From Mycobacterium sp. DL99 (GTDB taxonomy: Bacteria; Actinomycetota; Actinomycetes; Mycobacteriales; Mycobacteriaceae), in NCBI RefSeq assembly GCF_004762045.1, contig NZ_SJOM01000007.1, forward strand, positions 4,317,609 through 4,381,608: a stretch of DNA of 64,000 nt, written 5' to 3'. Positions 45,206 through 54,505 of the stretch are shown piece by piece. The position numbers and the translations under genes were made by a program. How positions within the stretch are numbered: the stretch's first letter is position 1; the number at the start of each line of letters is the position of its first letter. The notes beneath the pieces were generated by a model that did not search any database, was not told where the DNA came from, and saw only the letters and a program-made list of their open reading frames with translations.

Positions 45206-47242
45206 TCAGCCGGAAGGATGGTCGCGCCGGGCCATCTCGGCGAGCATGGCGTTGTAGGCCGCCAGATCGGCGCCGTCATCGCGGTCGGCAGCCCGGTCCA
45301 GCCGCTTGGCGGTGCGCTGATCGCTGCGCCGCCACTGGATGAGCAGTGCCAGCATCACGATGACCAGCGGGACTTCTCCGGCCGCCCAGGCGATGGCGCC
45401 GCCGAGGTGCTGGTCGCCGAGCAGGTCGGTGTGCCACGGCAATTGCAATGACCGGTAGAAGCTCGCGCCGAGCACGGTCTGCATGCCCATCATCACCACA
45501 CCGAAGAACGCGTGCAGTGGCAGCGAGGAGAACACCATCCCGATCTTGACCAGATGCGGGACGGGTCTCGGGGTCGGGTCCACCCCGATGACCACCCAGT
45601 AGAACAGGTAGCCCGAGAGCAGGAAGTGGACGTTCATCAGGATGTGTGCGGCGTGGTTGCTCACCGCGACGTCGAAGATGCCGCCGAAGTACAGGCCGTA
45701 GAAGCCGGCGACGAACATGACGGTCGCGACGATCGGATGGGTCAGGAACTGCGACACCTTCGAATGCAATGCCGCCAGCAGCCATTCCCTGGGGCCCGGT
45801 GGCGCACCGCGTCCCGCGGTGGGCAGCGCCCGCAGGGCCAGGGTCACCGGGGCACCCAGCACCAAGAGCACCGGAACCAGCATGGACAGCAGCATGTGAG
45901 CGATCATGTGCATGCTGAACATCGCCGGCATGTAGCGACCCATCCCCGACGAGGTCGTGAACAGCAGGACCGCGCAACCCAGCAGCCAGGCGAATGTGCG
46001 GCCGACCGGCCAGGCATCGCCGCGGCGGCGCAGCCGGTACACGGCGGCCAGGTACATCGCCGCACCGACGATCGCCGCGGTCCCGAACAGCAGATCGAAA
46101 CGCCAGTCGAACAACACCCGAGCGACCGTCGGAGGCCCGGCGAAGTCGTATCCGATCGCGACCTCGGTGGCGCTGGGGATCCTCGGCTCGGGCGGCGGAG
46201 GGGTGCGTCCCAGCCCGACGGCTATACCGAACGTCACGCCGAACAGCGCCGCCTCCGTCAGCGCCAGCCGGATCAGCGGTCTGCGCGCACCGGGGTCGGC
46301 GGCCAGGGCGGTCAGGCTGACCCGGCGCTGCCGCCAGCCCAGCACGCCGAGCAGGCTGAGTGCGACGAGCTTGGCCACCAGCAACCAGCCGTAGCTGGTG
46401 CGCACCAGATCGGGCAGTTGGATCCGCACCAGCGCATTGAGCACACCGCTGATGGCCATGGCGATGAAGCACCACAGCGCCAGCGCCGAGAAGCGCCGTG
46501 CCGCGAGGGTGGTGTTCGGGCCGTCAGCCCCGGCCCCGGTACCGGCCCGGATCGCGTGCGCCAACAAGGCGAGCAACCCGCCGGCCCACAGCGCGGCAGC
46601 CACCAGGTGGATGAACAGGCTGTTGGTGGCCAGATCGTGGGCGCCGCCGGCCGAGGAGTGTCCGGTCAGAACCAGGGGCATCAACGTGAGCAGTGACCCG
46701 GCCAGCAGCACCGGCGTCCACCCCCACCGCAGCACCGGCAGGCTGGCGATGGTGACGGCGGCGGCCAGGATCGCCGTCCACCGCCACGCCGCCGCGATAT
46801 CGACCAGGCCGGCCACCGACCACACGTCCGACGGACCGAGATGATCGAGCACGGGCTGTCCGGACACATCGGAAATCGTCAACGGAACCAGCAGCGCCGC
46901 ACATACGGTCCACACGCCCGAGGCGGCCGAGCCGAGCCGCAGGGCGCGGTAACCGGCGACGTCGAGCACGCCGTTGGTCTGGGGTGCCGCCAGGAACGCC
47001 GCGAACAGGAACGACCCCACCGCGACGACCGCGGCGATCTCGCCGGCGGCCCGCACGAACGGCAGTCCATACGTGGTGACCGGGCCGGGATCGGGCAGAC
47101 CCGTGGCGGTCAGCGCGTCGGCCAGCGACAGCGCGCCGATGCCCGCGGCCACTGCCCCGGCCAGCAGCCCCGCGCCGACCAGCACAGGCCACACCACGCT
47201 GTTGCGCACGCTGGACGCGGCCACCTGGCCGGCAGAAGTCAT
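45206..47242 (-). CDS. CopD-CtaG fusion: copper-handling / cytochrome oxidase assembly membrane protein
   Basis: 678 aa with about 15 hydrophobic segments. The N-terminal half (to about 320) resembles the CopD copper resistance domain (conserved His, e.g. SLFIHLVAAALWAGG). The C-terminal half (about 370-640) resembles actinobacterial CtaG_caa3 (MHMIAHMLLSMLVPVLLVLGAP, NVHFLLSGYLFYWVVIG). His/Met-rich helices fit copper delivery to the aa3 oxidase. ATG at 47242 chosen; ribosome site weak, and a start ten codons upstream cannot be excluded. Confidence 0.85.
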   Translation of the reverse strand: MTSAGQVAASSVRNSVVWPVLVGAGLLAGAVAAGIGALSLADALTATGLPDPGPVTTYGLPFVRAAGEIAAVVAVGSFLFAAFLAAPQTNGVLDVAGYRALRLGSAASGVWTVCAALLVPLTISDVSGQPVLDHLGPSDVWSVAGLVDIAAAWRWTAILAAAVTIASLPVLRWGWTPVLLAGSLLTLMPLVLTGHSSAGGAHDLATNSLFIHLVAAALWAGGLLALLAHAIRAGTGAGADGPNTTLAARRFSALALWCFIAMAISGVLNALVRIQLPDLVRTSYGWLLVAKLVALSLLGVLGWRQRRVSLTALAADPGARRPLIRLALTEAALFGVTFGIAVGLGRTPPPPEPRIPSATEVAIGYDFAGPPTVARVLFDWRFDLLFGTAAIVGAAMYLAAVYRLRRRGDAWPVGRTFAWLLGCAVLLFTTSSGMGRYMPAMFSMHMIAHMLLSMLVPVLLVLGAPVTLALRALPTAGRGAPPGPREWLLAALHSKVSQFLTHPIVATVMFVAGFYGLYFGGIFDVAVSNHAAHILMNVHFLLSGYLFYWVVIGVDPTPRPVPHLVKIGMVFSSLPLHAFFGVVMMGMQTVLGASFYRSLQLPWHTDLLGDQHLGGAIAWAAGEVPLVIVMLALLIQWRRSDQRTAKRLDRAADRDDGADLAAYNAMLAEMARRDHPSG

Positions 47243-47317
47243 GGTGCAAGGGTATGGCGTGGGCTCCACCACACTCCCGGGCGCCGGACAAATCCGTGTC
47301 GGCAGCCCGGCCGTCCC

Positions 47318-49663
47318 CTAGCCCTGTAGGAATCGCTGGGCGCGACGCTGCTGCTCCCGGACGTAGAACTGCTCACGCGCGATCTCGTCGACCTTGTCCA
47401 TATCGGCGACGATCCCGCGTAGTTCGTCGCGGAAGGCGTTGCGGCGCGCCTGCAGATCGGAGCCGTCGACCAGCAGGTTCTGATCGGCCGCCACCTGACG
47501 CGCGGTGGCGAACAGCAACGCCGAAACCGACTCGTTGCTGCCTACCCGGCCCTGAGCGACATACTGGCGCCCCACACCCAGCGCCCGCCTGGTCAGGTCC
47601 CGCTCCCCGATCTCCGCCGGTGCATCGCGCAGCACATCGGCGACGATCGCGTAGGCCTCGAAGAACGGGCGCAGCATGGCGCCCACCAACAGCGGTCGCT
47701 TGCCGCGCAACATCTGATAGATCTCGTCGCCCCCGGCCGCGACCTTCGCTTCCCAGTTCTCGTACCACGACATCTCTTCGGCGACGTTGTCGCGGAAGGC
47801 CGCCGAATCGGCGAAATAGAAATCGAACTTGAGCAGATCGCGCAGCCGCATCACCTGGTCCCAGAACGCCTGCAGCGGGTCGCCTGCATGAGCGGCATGG
47901 GCCAGGGCCAACTCGACGATCGACGTCTCCTGGAACGCGTGGATCAGCGAGTTGCGGTAGAACGCCGCCTCCAGTTCATCCTCGGGTGCGATCCGCCACA
48001 CCGGTTCGCGGCCGCTGTCCACCATCGTCACGGGGTGACCGCCGGAGAGGGCGTCGACGGCCGAGCGCACCCCCTCAGCGGTACGCAGCCGCAGTGCGCT
48101 GTTGGTCACCGGAGTGTTCTTGCGTTCCAGGTAATCCAGTGAGTCCTGCAGCGTGTGGTGCAACTGATCGAGGGTCAGCGCGATCCCCCGGGCGCCCAGC
48201 AGCAGCGCCGAGACCAGGTTGGTCGCGCTGACCGGGGTGACCCGCAGAATCCGCCAGGCCACCTCGAAGGCCATCTTCTGCATCGCCAGGCGTTTGGCCG
48301 CCTCATCGTGGGCCATGTCGCCGCCCGGCTCACCGAGATGCTCACGCATCGAAACCGCCTCGGGGAAGCGGACATAGATCTTGCCGTAGTTGCGTTCGCC
48401 CTGCGCCTTGATGAAGTTGTACAGCCAGCTCAGGCCCTCGGGCGTCTTCTCCCCACCGCGCGCGTACGCGGCGTACTCGGCCGTCTCGTGCAGCTGGTCG
48501 AAACTGATCGACACCGGCTGCAGCAGGATGTCGTCACTGCGGCCGTCGAGGTATGCATTGGCGACATAGGCGAGCAGTCCGAGCTTGGGCGGCAACATCT
48601 TTCCGGTCCGCGACCGGGTGCCTTCGATGGACCAGTTCAGGTTGAACCGCTTCTCCACGATGTAGCCGACGTACTGCCGCAGCACGTACTTGTACAGCGG
48701 GTCATCGAGCTTGCGGCGCAGGAAGATGACGCCGGAATGCCGGAACAGTGGACCCATCAGGCCGAACGACAGGTTGATCCCGGCGAACGTGTAGACCGGC
48801 GGAAGCCGGTTCTCCTGCATGGCTACCGGGACGATGACCCCGTCGAGATACGAACGGTGGGAGAACAGCAGCACCGCCGGATGTTGTTCCAGGGCATGGC
48901 GCATCGACTCGATCTCGGAGCGGTCATAGTCGATCCGCGGATCGAATCCACGGCTGAAGATGGCCCGGCCCAAAGTCGGGATCAGGTCCACCGAGAACCG
49001 GCTCCATCCGGTGGAGAGCTCGTCGAGCATCTCACCGGCCTTCTCCACCGTCGCCCCGGGAATCTGCTCCAGGCCTTGACGGAAGCGTGCCGAGTCGAGC
49101 ATCTCCGGCTTGACCAGCCGCGGCGACTTGTACTCGGGGCCCAGTAGACGAAGCTCCACCCGCTCGATTGCCAGCGCCGCCCGACGAAGGACGAATCGTG
49201 CGAACTCCCTGGGGTTTTCCGCGACCGTGGTCTCACTCCACTGCTTGCGCAGCTCCGACACCTTGGCCGGTTCACCGGCGACGACCCGTGCGCGCGTCGG
49301 GTTCTTACGCAGGATGCGCCGCTGCAGGATGTCCGGCGGTCGGTAGGTGTCGCGGCCCGAGATCAACCCGACCACTTTCAACCGGGTGGGTAAGCCGGCG
49401 GGCACCCAGAACACCCGGACCGGAACCACCAGCCGGTCCTCGTCCGATTCCAACTCCTCGACCAACCGGGCCACGGCCCCGGGCGTGGGTTCGTCGGTGA
49501 CGGGCAACTGCAGTACCTCGACCGTGGAATCGGGGTGTTCGCGTCGCTGCGTTTTGAGCCACTCGTTGAGCAGCTCGAGTTCGGCCGGTGACGACACCGA
49601 CGCGAGCACGAGCGCATCGCCGGTGGGGCTGAAGCTGGGGAACTCGTCGAGCCCCGCAGTCAC
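47318..49663 (-). CDS. plsB2: Glycerol-3-phosphate 1-O-acyltransferase
   Basis: 781 aa. First acylation of glycerol 3-phosphate in phospholipid and triacylglycerol synthesis, at the membrane. H-x4-D catalytic motif (FSHRSYLDG, about residue 268), then the FIRR-like, EGTRSRTG (about 350) and V-P motifs of PlsB. ATG overlaps the plsC-like stop by four bases, so successive acylation enzymes are co-translated. Confidence 0.94.
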   Translation of the reverse strand: MTAGLDEFPSFSPTGDALVLASVSSPAELELLNEWLKTQRREHPDSTVEVLQLPVTDEPTPGAVARLVEELESDEDRLVVPVRVFWVPAGLPTRLKVVGLISGRDTYRPPDILQRRILRKNPTRARVVAGEPAKVSELRKQWSETTVAENPREFARFVLRRAALAIERVELRLLGPEYKSPRLVKPEMLDSARFRQGLEQIPGATVEKAGEMLDELSTGWSRFSVDLIPTLGRAIFSRGFDPRIDYDRSEIESMRHALEQHPAVLLFSHRSYLDGVIVPVAMQENRLPPVYTFAGINLSFGLMGPLFRHSGVIFLRRKLDDPLYKYVLRQYVGYIVEKRFNLNWSIEGTRSRTGKMLPPKLGLLAYVANAYLDGRSDDILLQPVSISFDQLHETAEYAAYARGGEKTPEGLSWLYNFIKAQGERNYGKIYVRFPEAVSMREHLGEPGGDMAHDEAAKRLAMQKMAFEVAWRILRVTPVSATNLVSALLLGARGIALTLDQLHHTLQDSLDYLERKNTPVTNSALRLRTAEGVRSAVDALSGGHPVTMVDSGREPVWRIAPEDELEAAFYRNSLIHAFQETSIVELALAHAAHAGDPLQAFWDQVMRLRDLLKFDFYFADSAAFRDNVAEEMSWYENWEAKVAAGGDEIYQMLRGKRPLLVGAMLRPFFEAYAIVADVLRDAPAEIGERDLTRRALGVGRQYVAQGRVGSNESVSALLFATARQVAADQNLLVDGSDLQARRNAFRDELRGIVADMDKVDEIAREQFYVREQQRRAQRFLQG

Positions 49664-51291
49664 GGCCGGCCCTTGGGGGTCGACGGCGATGACGCGTTAT
49701 CCGGTTTGGGCCCAGACTTTTTCGCCGGCGCCTTCTTCGCCGGTGCTTTCTTGGTGGCCCGGCGCGGTGCGGCTTTCTTGGCCGGCGTGGCGCGGGCGTA
49801 GATGTCGAACACCGGCAATTCGTCCTCCGGCCAGGATTCGAGCGTGTCGAGGTAGATCTGCCGGACCTCGGCGATACGGTCGGCCAGGTTGTCGACCGTC
49901 CAGTCCTCTACCGATATCGGCGGGTACACCGCGACGTCCACCTTGCCGGGGTTGAACGTGCTGGAATCGCGGGCCGCGATCACCTCGGCGTTTCGGATCA
50001 CGATCGGCACGATCGGAACGCCCGCGGCCATGGCGATGCGGAACGGGCCCTTCTTGAACTCGCCGACCTCGGTGGTGTCCAGGCGGGTACCCTCGGGCGC
50101 GATCAGGATCGACAAACCTTTGCGGGCAAGCTCTTCCACCCTGTGCAGGCTTTCGACGGCCTTCTCCGGATCGTCACGGTCGATGAACGCCGCGTCCATG
50201 ACCTTGCCCAGTGGACCCATCAACGGGTTCTTCTCGAGCTCCTTTTTCCCGACGCCGGTGAAGTCCACCCCGACGAGCCGGCCCGCGATCATCGGGTCGG
50301 CCTGATTGCGGTGATTGAAGATGAACACCGCGGGGCGCTGCGCGGTCAGGTTCTCCTCGCCGAGGACGTTGAGCTCGATGCCTGTGGTGAGCATCAGCAG
50401 CTTGCTCCAGTTCGAGGTGAAGAAATTGACCCCGGCGCGCTTGTTGCGCGTGAGCAGTCCGAGCCCGATCGCGCCGGCGGCGACGGTCGGAATGGTGGCC
50501 AGGCTGGCGAGCGTGCGCAGTTGCGCGACCGGGCTGCTGCCACTGCGGCTGCTGAACTTCAGGACGGGCCAGCCGCGTTTGGCGGCGATAGCGGCCAGCT
50601 TGCCGGCCGGATTCGTCGGCCGCGGATTGCCCACCAGGTACATCAGGGCGACGTCCTCGTCACCGTCGGCGTAGAAGTAACTCTTGGTCAGGTCCACCCC
50701 GTTGGCCGCCGAGAAGTTCTGCACCGCACGGGCTTTGCCGGGCCCCCAGATGACCGGTCTCATCACTTCCCCGGTGATCAGGCCGTCCTCGTCGGTCTCG
50801 AACTTGTTGCACAGCACATTGTCGATGCCGAGAAAACGCGCCACCGGCTCCACCTGAACCGTCAGCGCCGAGGAGCTCAGCACCACGGTGTGGCCACGGG
50901 CCATGTGGGCGCGCACCATCGCGCGCATCTCCGGGTACATGCGGCCCTTCACGTGCTGGACGAACAGCCGCTCGCCCAGCTCGTCGAGATCGCTGAGCGA
51001 GTTGCCGCGCAGCATCCGGGCGCCCTTGCCGATCAGGTCCTCGAACTCGGAGCGCCCCAGCTGGTGGTTGAGCCCGGCCTGCACCATCCCGATGAACTCG
51101 CCGACGCCCATCTGGCCGCGGCGCAACCGGTCCCGGGTCATGATCACCCCGGTGAACCCGGCCACGAGTGTTCCGTCCAGGTCGAAGAACGCGCCGATCT
51201 CCGGGCCCTCCGGGCTCCCCTCGATCTCCGCCAGGGTGCCGGGCAGCCGCATCTGCCTGGTTCCGCGTGCGCCCGGATCTTTCGAATTCAC
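49660..51291 (-). CDS. plsC: HAD phosphatase-like / 1-acylglycerol-3-phosphate acyltransferase fusion
   Basis: 543 aa, corresponding to Rv2483c. N-terminal HAD-IB domain (about 32-235) with FF-D37-L-D39-GT and a later DGDEDVALM motif. C-terminal PlsC domain (about 290-490) with FNHRNQAD and PEGTR. The tail of ~45 residues is Lys/Ala/Pro-rich with AKKAP repeats. The second acylation gives phosphatidate; the HAD part may then remove a phosphate. GTG start overlapping the WS/DGAT stop by four bases. Confidence 0.92.
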   Translation of the reverse strand: MNSKDPGARGTRQMRLPGTLAEIEGSPEGPEIGAFFDLDGTLVAGFTGVIMTRDRLRRGQMGVGEFIGMVQAGLNHQLGRSEFEDLIGKGARMLRGNSLSDLDELGERLFVQHVKGRMYPEMRAMVRAHMARGHTVVLSSSALTVQVEPVARFLGIDNVLCNKFETDEDGLITGEVMRPVIWGPGKARAVQNFSAANGVDLTKSYFYADGDEDVALMYLVGNPRPTNPAGKLAAIAAKRGWPVLKFSSRSGSSPVAQLRTLASLATIPTVAAGAIGLGLLTRNKRAGVNFFTSNWSKLLMLTTGIELNVLGEENLTAQRPAVFIFNHRNQADPMIAGRLVGVDFTGVGKKELEKNPLMGPLGKVMDAAFIDRDDPEKAVESLHRVEELARKGLSILIAPEGTRLDTTEVGEFKKGPFRIAMAAGVPIVPIVIRNAEVIAARDSSTFNPGKVDVAVYPPISVEDWTVDNLADRIAEVRQIYLDTLESWPEDELPVFDIYARATPAKKAAPRRATKKAPAKKAPAKKSGPKPDNASSPSTPKGRP

Positions 51292-52757
51292 TGTGCAGCA
51301 CTCCCGTTCGTCGCCGACGTGTCGCTGCTGAAGGAGGCCGGCTCCGCTCGGCCGTCGCCGCCTAGCGCCAGCACCTCGTCGAAGCCGGCCAGCAGGCACT
51401 GGGCGAACAGCTTCTCGTCGGTGATGGCGGCCCGGTCGTAGCGTGCGGTGACGGTGATGTGTCCCGATCTCGAGATCAACACCACCATCATCGCCACCCC
51501 GGGCAGAGGGCCTATTCCATAGTGCCGCAGGATCTTTGCCCCGGCGATGAAGGTGTCCCCCGGATAGACGGGGACGTTGCTGGCTTGCACGTCGGAGTTC
51601 ACCACCGACCCGGCCACCGTCTCCAGCACGGCATCGGGCAACAGGCTCAGCACGGGCGCGATCGCGCCGACCACGTCGATGGCACGCTCCTCACGCTTGC
51701 TCATCATCTGCGAGCGGACAGCTTTGATCCGGGTCTCCGGGTCGACGATTCCCACGGGCGCGGCGAGGTTGACCCCGGCGAAGCGGTTGCCGCCGGCCGG
51801 ATCATCCTCGGAACGCAGGTTGACCGGCACCGCCATCGGCAACGTCTCGATCGAGATGCCCTTGGCGTCGTGGTAGAGGCGCAGTGCGCCGCACAGCCCG
51901 GCCAGGTAGGCGTCGTTGATCGAACCGCCGGCGGCCTTGGCCGCCCGGTGCAGGTCGGAAAACGGAATGTCGATCGCTTCCGAGCGCGACGACAGGCTCC
52001 GGCGACGCAGCAGCGGCGAGTGGTGCGCGGCCGGCCCCATCACCCGGGCACCGGACATCGCGTAGTCGACCGCGCCGCTGACCGCAGAGACCGGGTCGCG
52101 CACCACCTTGGTCACCGTGCGGGCCGCCTGCCCGAGCACACCGAGCACACCGCCCGCGATCGATCCGGGGAGTCGATTGATGCCCTCACGCATCAGGTCG
52201 TTGGGCGAGAGGTCCTGCGGGATGGGCAGCGGCGCCTCAGCGGTCGGTTCGGGATCGCGTTCGAGGTCGTAGATGTTGGCGAACATCTCGACCATGCCGA
52301 CGCCGTCGGACACCGCGTGGCTCAGGTGCAGGATGGTTGCCGCGCGCCCGTCGGCCAGCCCTTCGACCAGGGTGGCGTTCCATAGCGGACGGGTGATGTC
52401 CATCGGGGACTGCAGGGCGACCTCGGCTAGATCGAACACGTCGCGCAACGTGCCCGGCGCCGGAACCCGCACCCGCCGCACGTGATAGTCGAGGTTGAAG
52501 TCAGGGTCGACGACCCAGCGCGGAGCGGCCGTGGGCAGGGTGGGCATGACAACCTTCTGGCGCAGCCGCAGAACCTTGCGCGACGCGTGGTCCAGGCGGG
52601 CCCGGAATCGTTCCCAATCCGGTGTGGTGTCGAGGATCTCGACGCCCAGGATCCCGGACCGGGTGCGCGGGTTTGCCTCTCCCCGATGCAACAGCTGATC
52701 GACTGCGCTCAGTTCTTCGGGCAGTCCGGCCGCATCCAACTCCGGCACGTCGCTCAT
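51288..52757 (-). CDS. Wax ester synthase / diacylglycerol O-acyltransferase (Rv2484c-like)
   Basis: 489 aa. WS/DGAT family; makes triacylglycerol or wax ester from acyl-CoA. The active-site motif HHxxxDG reads S146-H147-A-V-S-D151-G152, so the catalytic second His is present but the first is Ser. PLW near 125, NDAYLAGL and the C-terminal GYRVLSYDG-like region are family marks. First gene of the coupled WS/DGAT, plsC, plsB2 operon, which covers most of the route from glycerol 3-phosphate to triacylglycerol. Confidence 0.9.
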   Translation of the reverse strand: MSDVPELDAAGLPEELSAVDQLLHRGEANPRTRSGILGVEILDTTPDWERFRARLDHASRKVLRLRQKVVMPTLPTAAPRWVVDPDFNLDYHVRRVRVPAPGTLRDVFDLAEVALQSPMDITRPLWNATLVEGLADGRAATILHLSHAVSDGVGMVEMFANIYDLERDPEPTAEAPLPIPQDLSPNDLMREGINRLPGSIAGGVLGVLGQAARTVTKVVRDPVSAVSGAVDYAMSGARVMGPAAHHSPLLRRRSLSSRSEAIDIPFSDLHRAAKAAGGSINDAYLAGLCGALRLYHDAKGISIETLPMAVPVNLRSEDDPAGGNRFAGVNLAAPVGIVDPETRIKAVRSQMMSKREERAIDVVGAIAPVLSLLPDAVLETVAGSVVNSDVQASNVPVYPGDTFIAGAKILRHYGIGPLPGVAMMVVLISRSGHITVTARYDRAAITDEKLFAQCLLAGFDEVLALGGDGRAEPASFSSDTSATNGSAAQ

Positions 52758-52876
52758 AGCGTGGTCCCTCTCCCCTCCCCTGGCCACCAAGTGCAGCGTC
52801 CACGCTAGTCCGCGACCGGCCCCGCGGGTCGGCTTTGCCGGTGACACGGTTTGCGTGGTGTTGGGCACAGTCGCGA

Positions 52877-52882
52877 TAGACT
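52877..52882 (+). promoter_or_regulatory. -10 box TAGACT of tRNA-Arg
   Basis: TANNNT 12 bases before the mature tRNA. A TTGCGT 20 bases upstream is a poor -35. Confidence 0.35.
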
Positions 52883-52894
52883 CTGCGGGCGTTG

Positions 52895-52967
52895 GCCTCC
52901 GTAGCTCAGTGGATAGAGCAGCCGCCTTCTAAGCGGCTGGTCGCAGGTTCGATCCCTGCCGGGGGCG
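52895..52967 (+). tRNA. tRNA-Arg (anticodon TCT)
   Basis: Acceptor GCCTCCG pairs with CGGGGGC with one T-G wobble; anticodon loop CTTCTAA gives TCT; T-arm GCAGG-TTCGATC-CCTGC. CCA not encoded. No duplicated 3' end was seen downstream, so it is not marked as an integration site. Confidence 0.94.
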
Positions 52968-53088
52968 CTCCTTGTTTGCATTGCCTCGGTTGATCCTCGG
53001 CACGGCACGAAGCCGAATCTCCATCGGCAGAAGATTGACGTGCGTTAATGTCCTGTTTGTCCTGGTAAGCCGACAGTTCGGAGCTGAC

Positions 53089-53577
53089 ATGAGCACGTAT
53101 CGGACGATTGTTGTCGGGACCGACGGGTCCGACTCGTCGTTACGTGCGGTCGACCGCGCCGCCTTGGTCGCCGCGCAGGAGAACGCGAAGCTGATCGTCG
53201 CGAGTGCTCATCCACCCGTGGCCGAAAAGGGCGGCTGGTCGCGACCGCCGTCGCCCGATCATGTGGTCGATACCCGTGCGGAGGACAGCCTCAAGAGCGA
53301 GGGCTACAGGATGCACGGCGCCGCCCCGGTCTACGAGATCCTCCAGGTGGCGCGCGACCGGGCCAAGGCCGCCGGCGCCTCGGATGTCGTCGAGCGGGCG
53401 GTCGAAGGCGCTCCGGTCGACGCCCTGGTGAAACTCGCCAAAGAGGTCGATGCGGATCTGATCGTCGTCGGCGACATCGGGCTGGACTCCGTCGCCGGCC
53501 GCCTGCTGGGTTCGGTGCCTGCCACCATCGCCCGCCGCGTCAAGATCGACATCCTCATCGTCCACACCGCGGACTGA
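53089..53577 (+). CDS. Universal stress protein (UspA family)
   Basis: 162 aa, single domain. ATP-binding type: VVGTDGS at the N-terminus and G-x2-G-x9-G-S motif (GDIGLDSVAGRLLGS) near 130. Roles in dormancy or stress are usual, but no DosR-type box is visible upstream. GGAG five bases before the ATG sets the start. Confidence 0.93.
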   Translation: MSTYRTIVVGTDGSDSSLRAVDRAALVAAQENAKLIVASAHPPVAEKGGWSRPPSPDHVVDTRAEDSLKSEGYRMHGAAPVYEILQVARDRAKAAGASDVVERAVEGAPVDALVKLAKEVDADLIVVGDIGLDSVAGRLLGSVPATIARRVKIDILIVHTAD

Positions 53578-53589
53578 GACGCTCGCGGT

Positions 53590-54423
53590 CTAGACCGACA
53601 CCCAGATCAGCCTGCCGTCGTCGGAGACGACCGTGCCGGCGGCCGGGGCCGCGAAATGCGTTCCGAACAACAGTGCCTGCTCGTCGACGATGCCCTGCAG
53701 CAGCCGGGTGCGGGTCACCGCGGCCGCCGCCGGATCGTCATCGGGTAGGGCCTGGACCTCGGGGTGGGTGATCTGGATCGGATGGTGGATCACGTCCCCG
53801 CTGATGATCGCCACTTCCCCGTCGGACTCTATTCGGATCGCGGTATGTCCCGACGTGTGACCGGGCGTGGCCATGAGCCGAATCTCGTCGGTGATCGCGT
53901 GGTCCATCTCGATCAGCCGCAGAACATCGTGTGCGACAAGAGGTTCGACGGTCTCGGGAGCGGCGCGGTTCGGCGCCGAGGACTGCCGCCATGACGTGTA
54001 CTCATCGGCGGTGAGCAGGTACGTCGCGTTGGGGTAGGTGGGGACCCAGGCACCGTCGCGCTGGGAGGTGTTTCGCCCGGCATGGTCGAGGTGAAGGTGG
54101 GTGCAGACCACTGTGGTCACGTCGTCGGGCGCGAATCCGGCCGCGGCCAACGACTGTCGGTACTGGTCGGGGTCCATCGGGATCTGATACGGCAGGTCGT
54201 GACCTTCCCCGAAGCAGCAGTCCACGACCACGAGCTCATCACCGGATTCGATGAGGAACGACTGGATGGCCACCAGCAGATTGCCCGCGTCATCGACGTA
54301 GTGCGGCTGAAGCCACCTCGGGAGCTCGGGCGGAAGCCCGCGAAACAGCCGGTCAGGCCGGGTCGGCACGACAGTCTCGAGGACGGAGTGAATCGTCAAC
54401 GCGCCGATCGTCCACTTCTGCAT
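53590..54423 (-). CDS. Metallo-beta-lactamase fold hydrolase
   Basis: 277 aa. H109-L-H111-L-D113-H114 is the binuclear metal motif; further ligands lie in TPGHTSGH and the SGDVIHHP segment. Quorum-quenching lactonase-like or esterase-like members look similar. Likely opens a lactone or thioester in the pathway encoded on the other side of the GntR gene. ATG is leaderless with its own promoter overlapping an operator-like palindrome. Stop lies 12 bases from the universal stress gene. Confidence 0.85.
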   Translation of the reverse strand: MQKWTIGALTIHSVLETVVPTRPDRLFRGLPPELPRWLQPHYVDDAGNLLVAIQSFLIESGDELVVVDCCFGEGHDLPYQIPMDPDQYRQSLAAAGFAPDDVTTVVCTHLHLDHAGRNTSQRDGAWVPTYPNATYLLTADEYTSWRQSSAPNRAAPETVEPLVAHDVLRLIEMDHAITDEIRLMATPGHTSGHTAIRIESDGEVAIISGDVIHHPIQITHPEVQALPDDDPAAAAVTRTRLLQGIVDEQALLFGTHFAAPAAGTVVSDDGRLIWVSV

Positions 54424-54428
54424 GGCTC

Positions 54429-54457
54429 ACCGTATGAGACAAATCATTTGGATACAA
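54429..54457 (-). promoter_or_regulatory. Promoter of the MBL gene with embedded operator-like palindrome
   Basis: On the minus strand: -35 TTGTAT (54452-54457), 17-base spacer, -10 TACGGT (54429-54434), then five bases to the ATG (leaderless). The spacer contains the palindrome CAAATCATTTG (54440-54450). Confidence 0.5.
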
Positions 54458-54505
54458 GGCTCGGCACGGCCCCCTCAATGGCGGACCATCTGGCACACTC
54501 GATGC

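Noticed and set aside
52895..52990. tRNA-Arg as a possible phage or element attachment site
   Set aside because: No repeated 3' tRNA fragment, integrase or foreign composition nearby. The same holds for tRNA-Pro and tRNA-Gly.
52968..53088. DosR-type dormancy box before the universal stress gene
   Set aside because: No GGGAC...GTCCC-like dyad is present in the gap.
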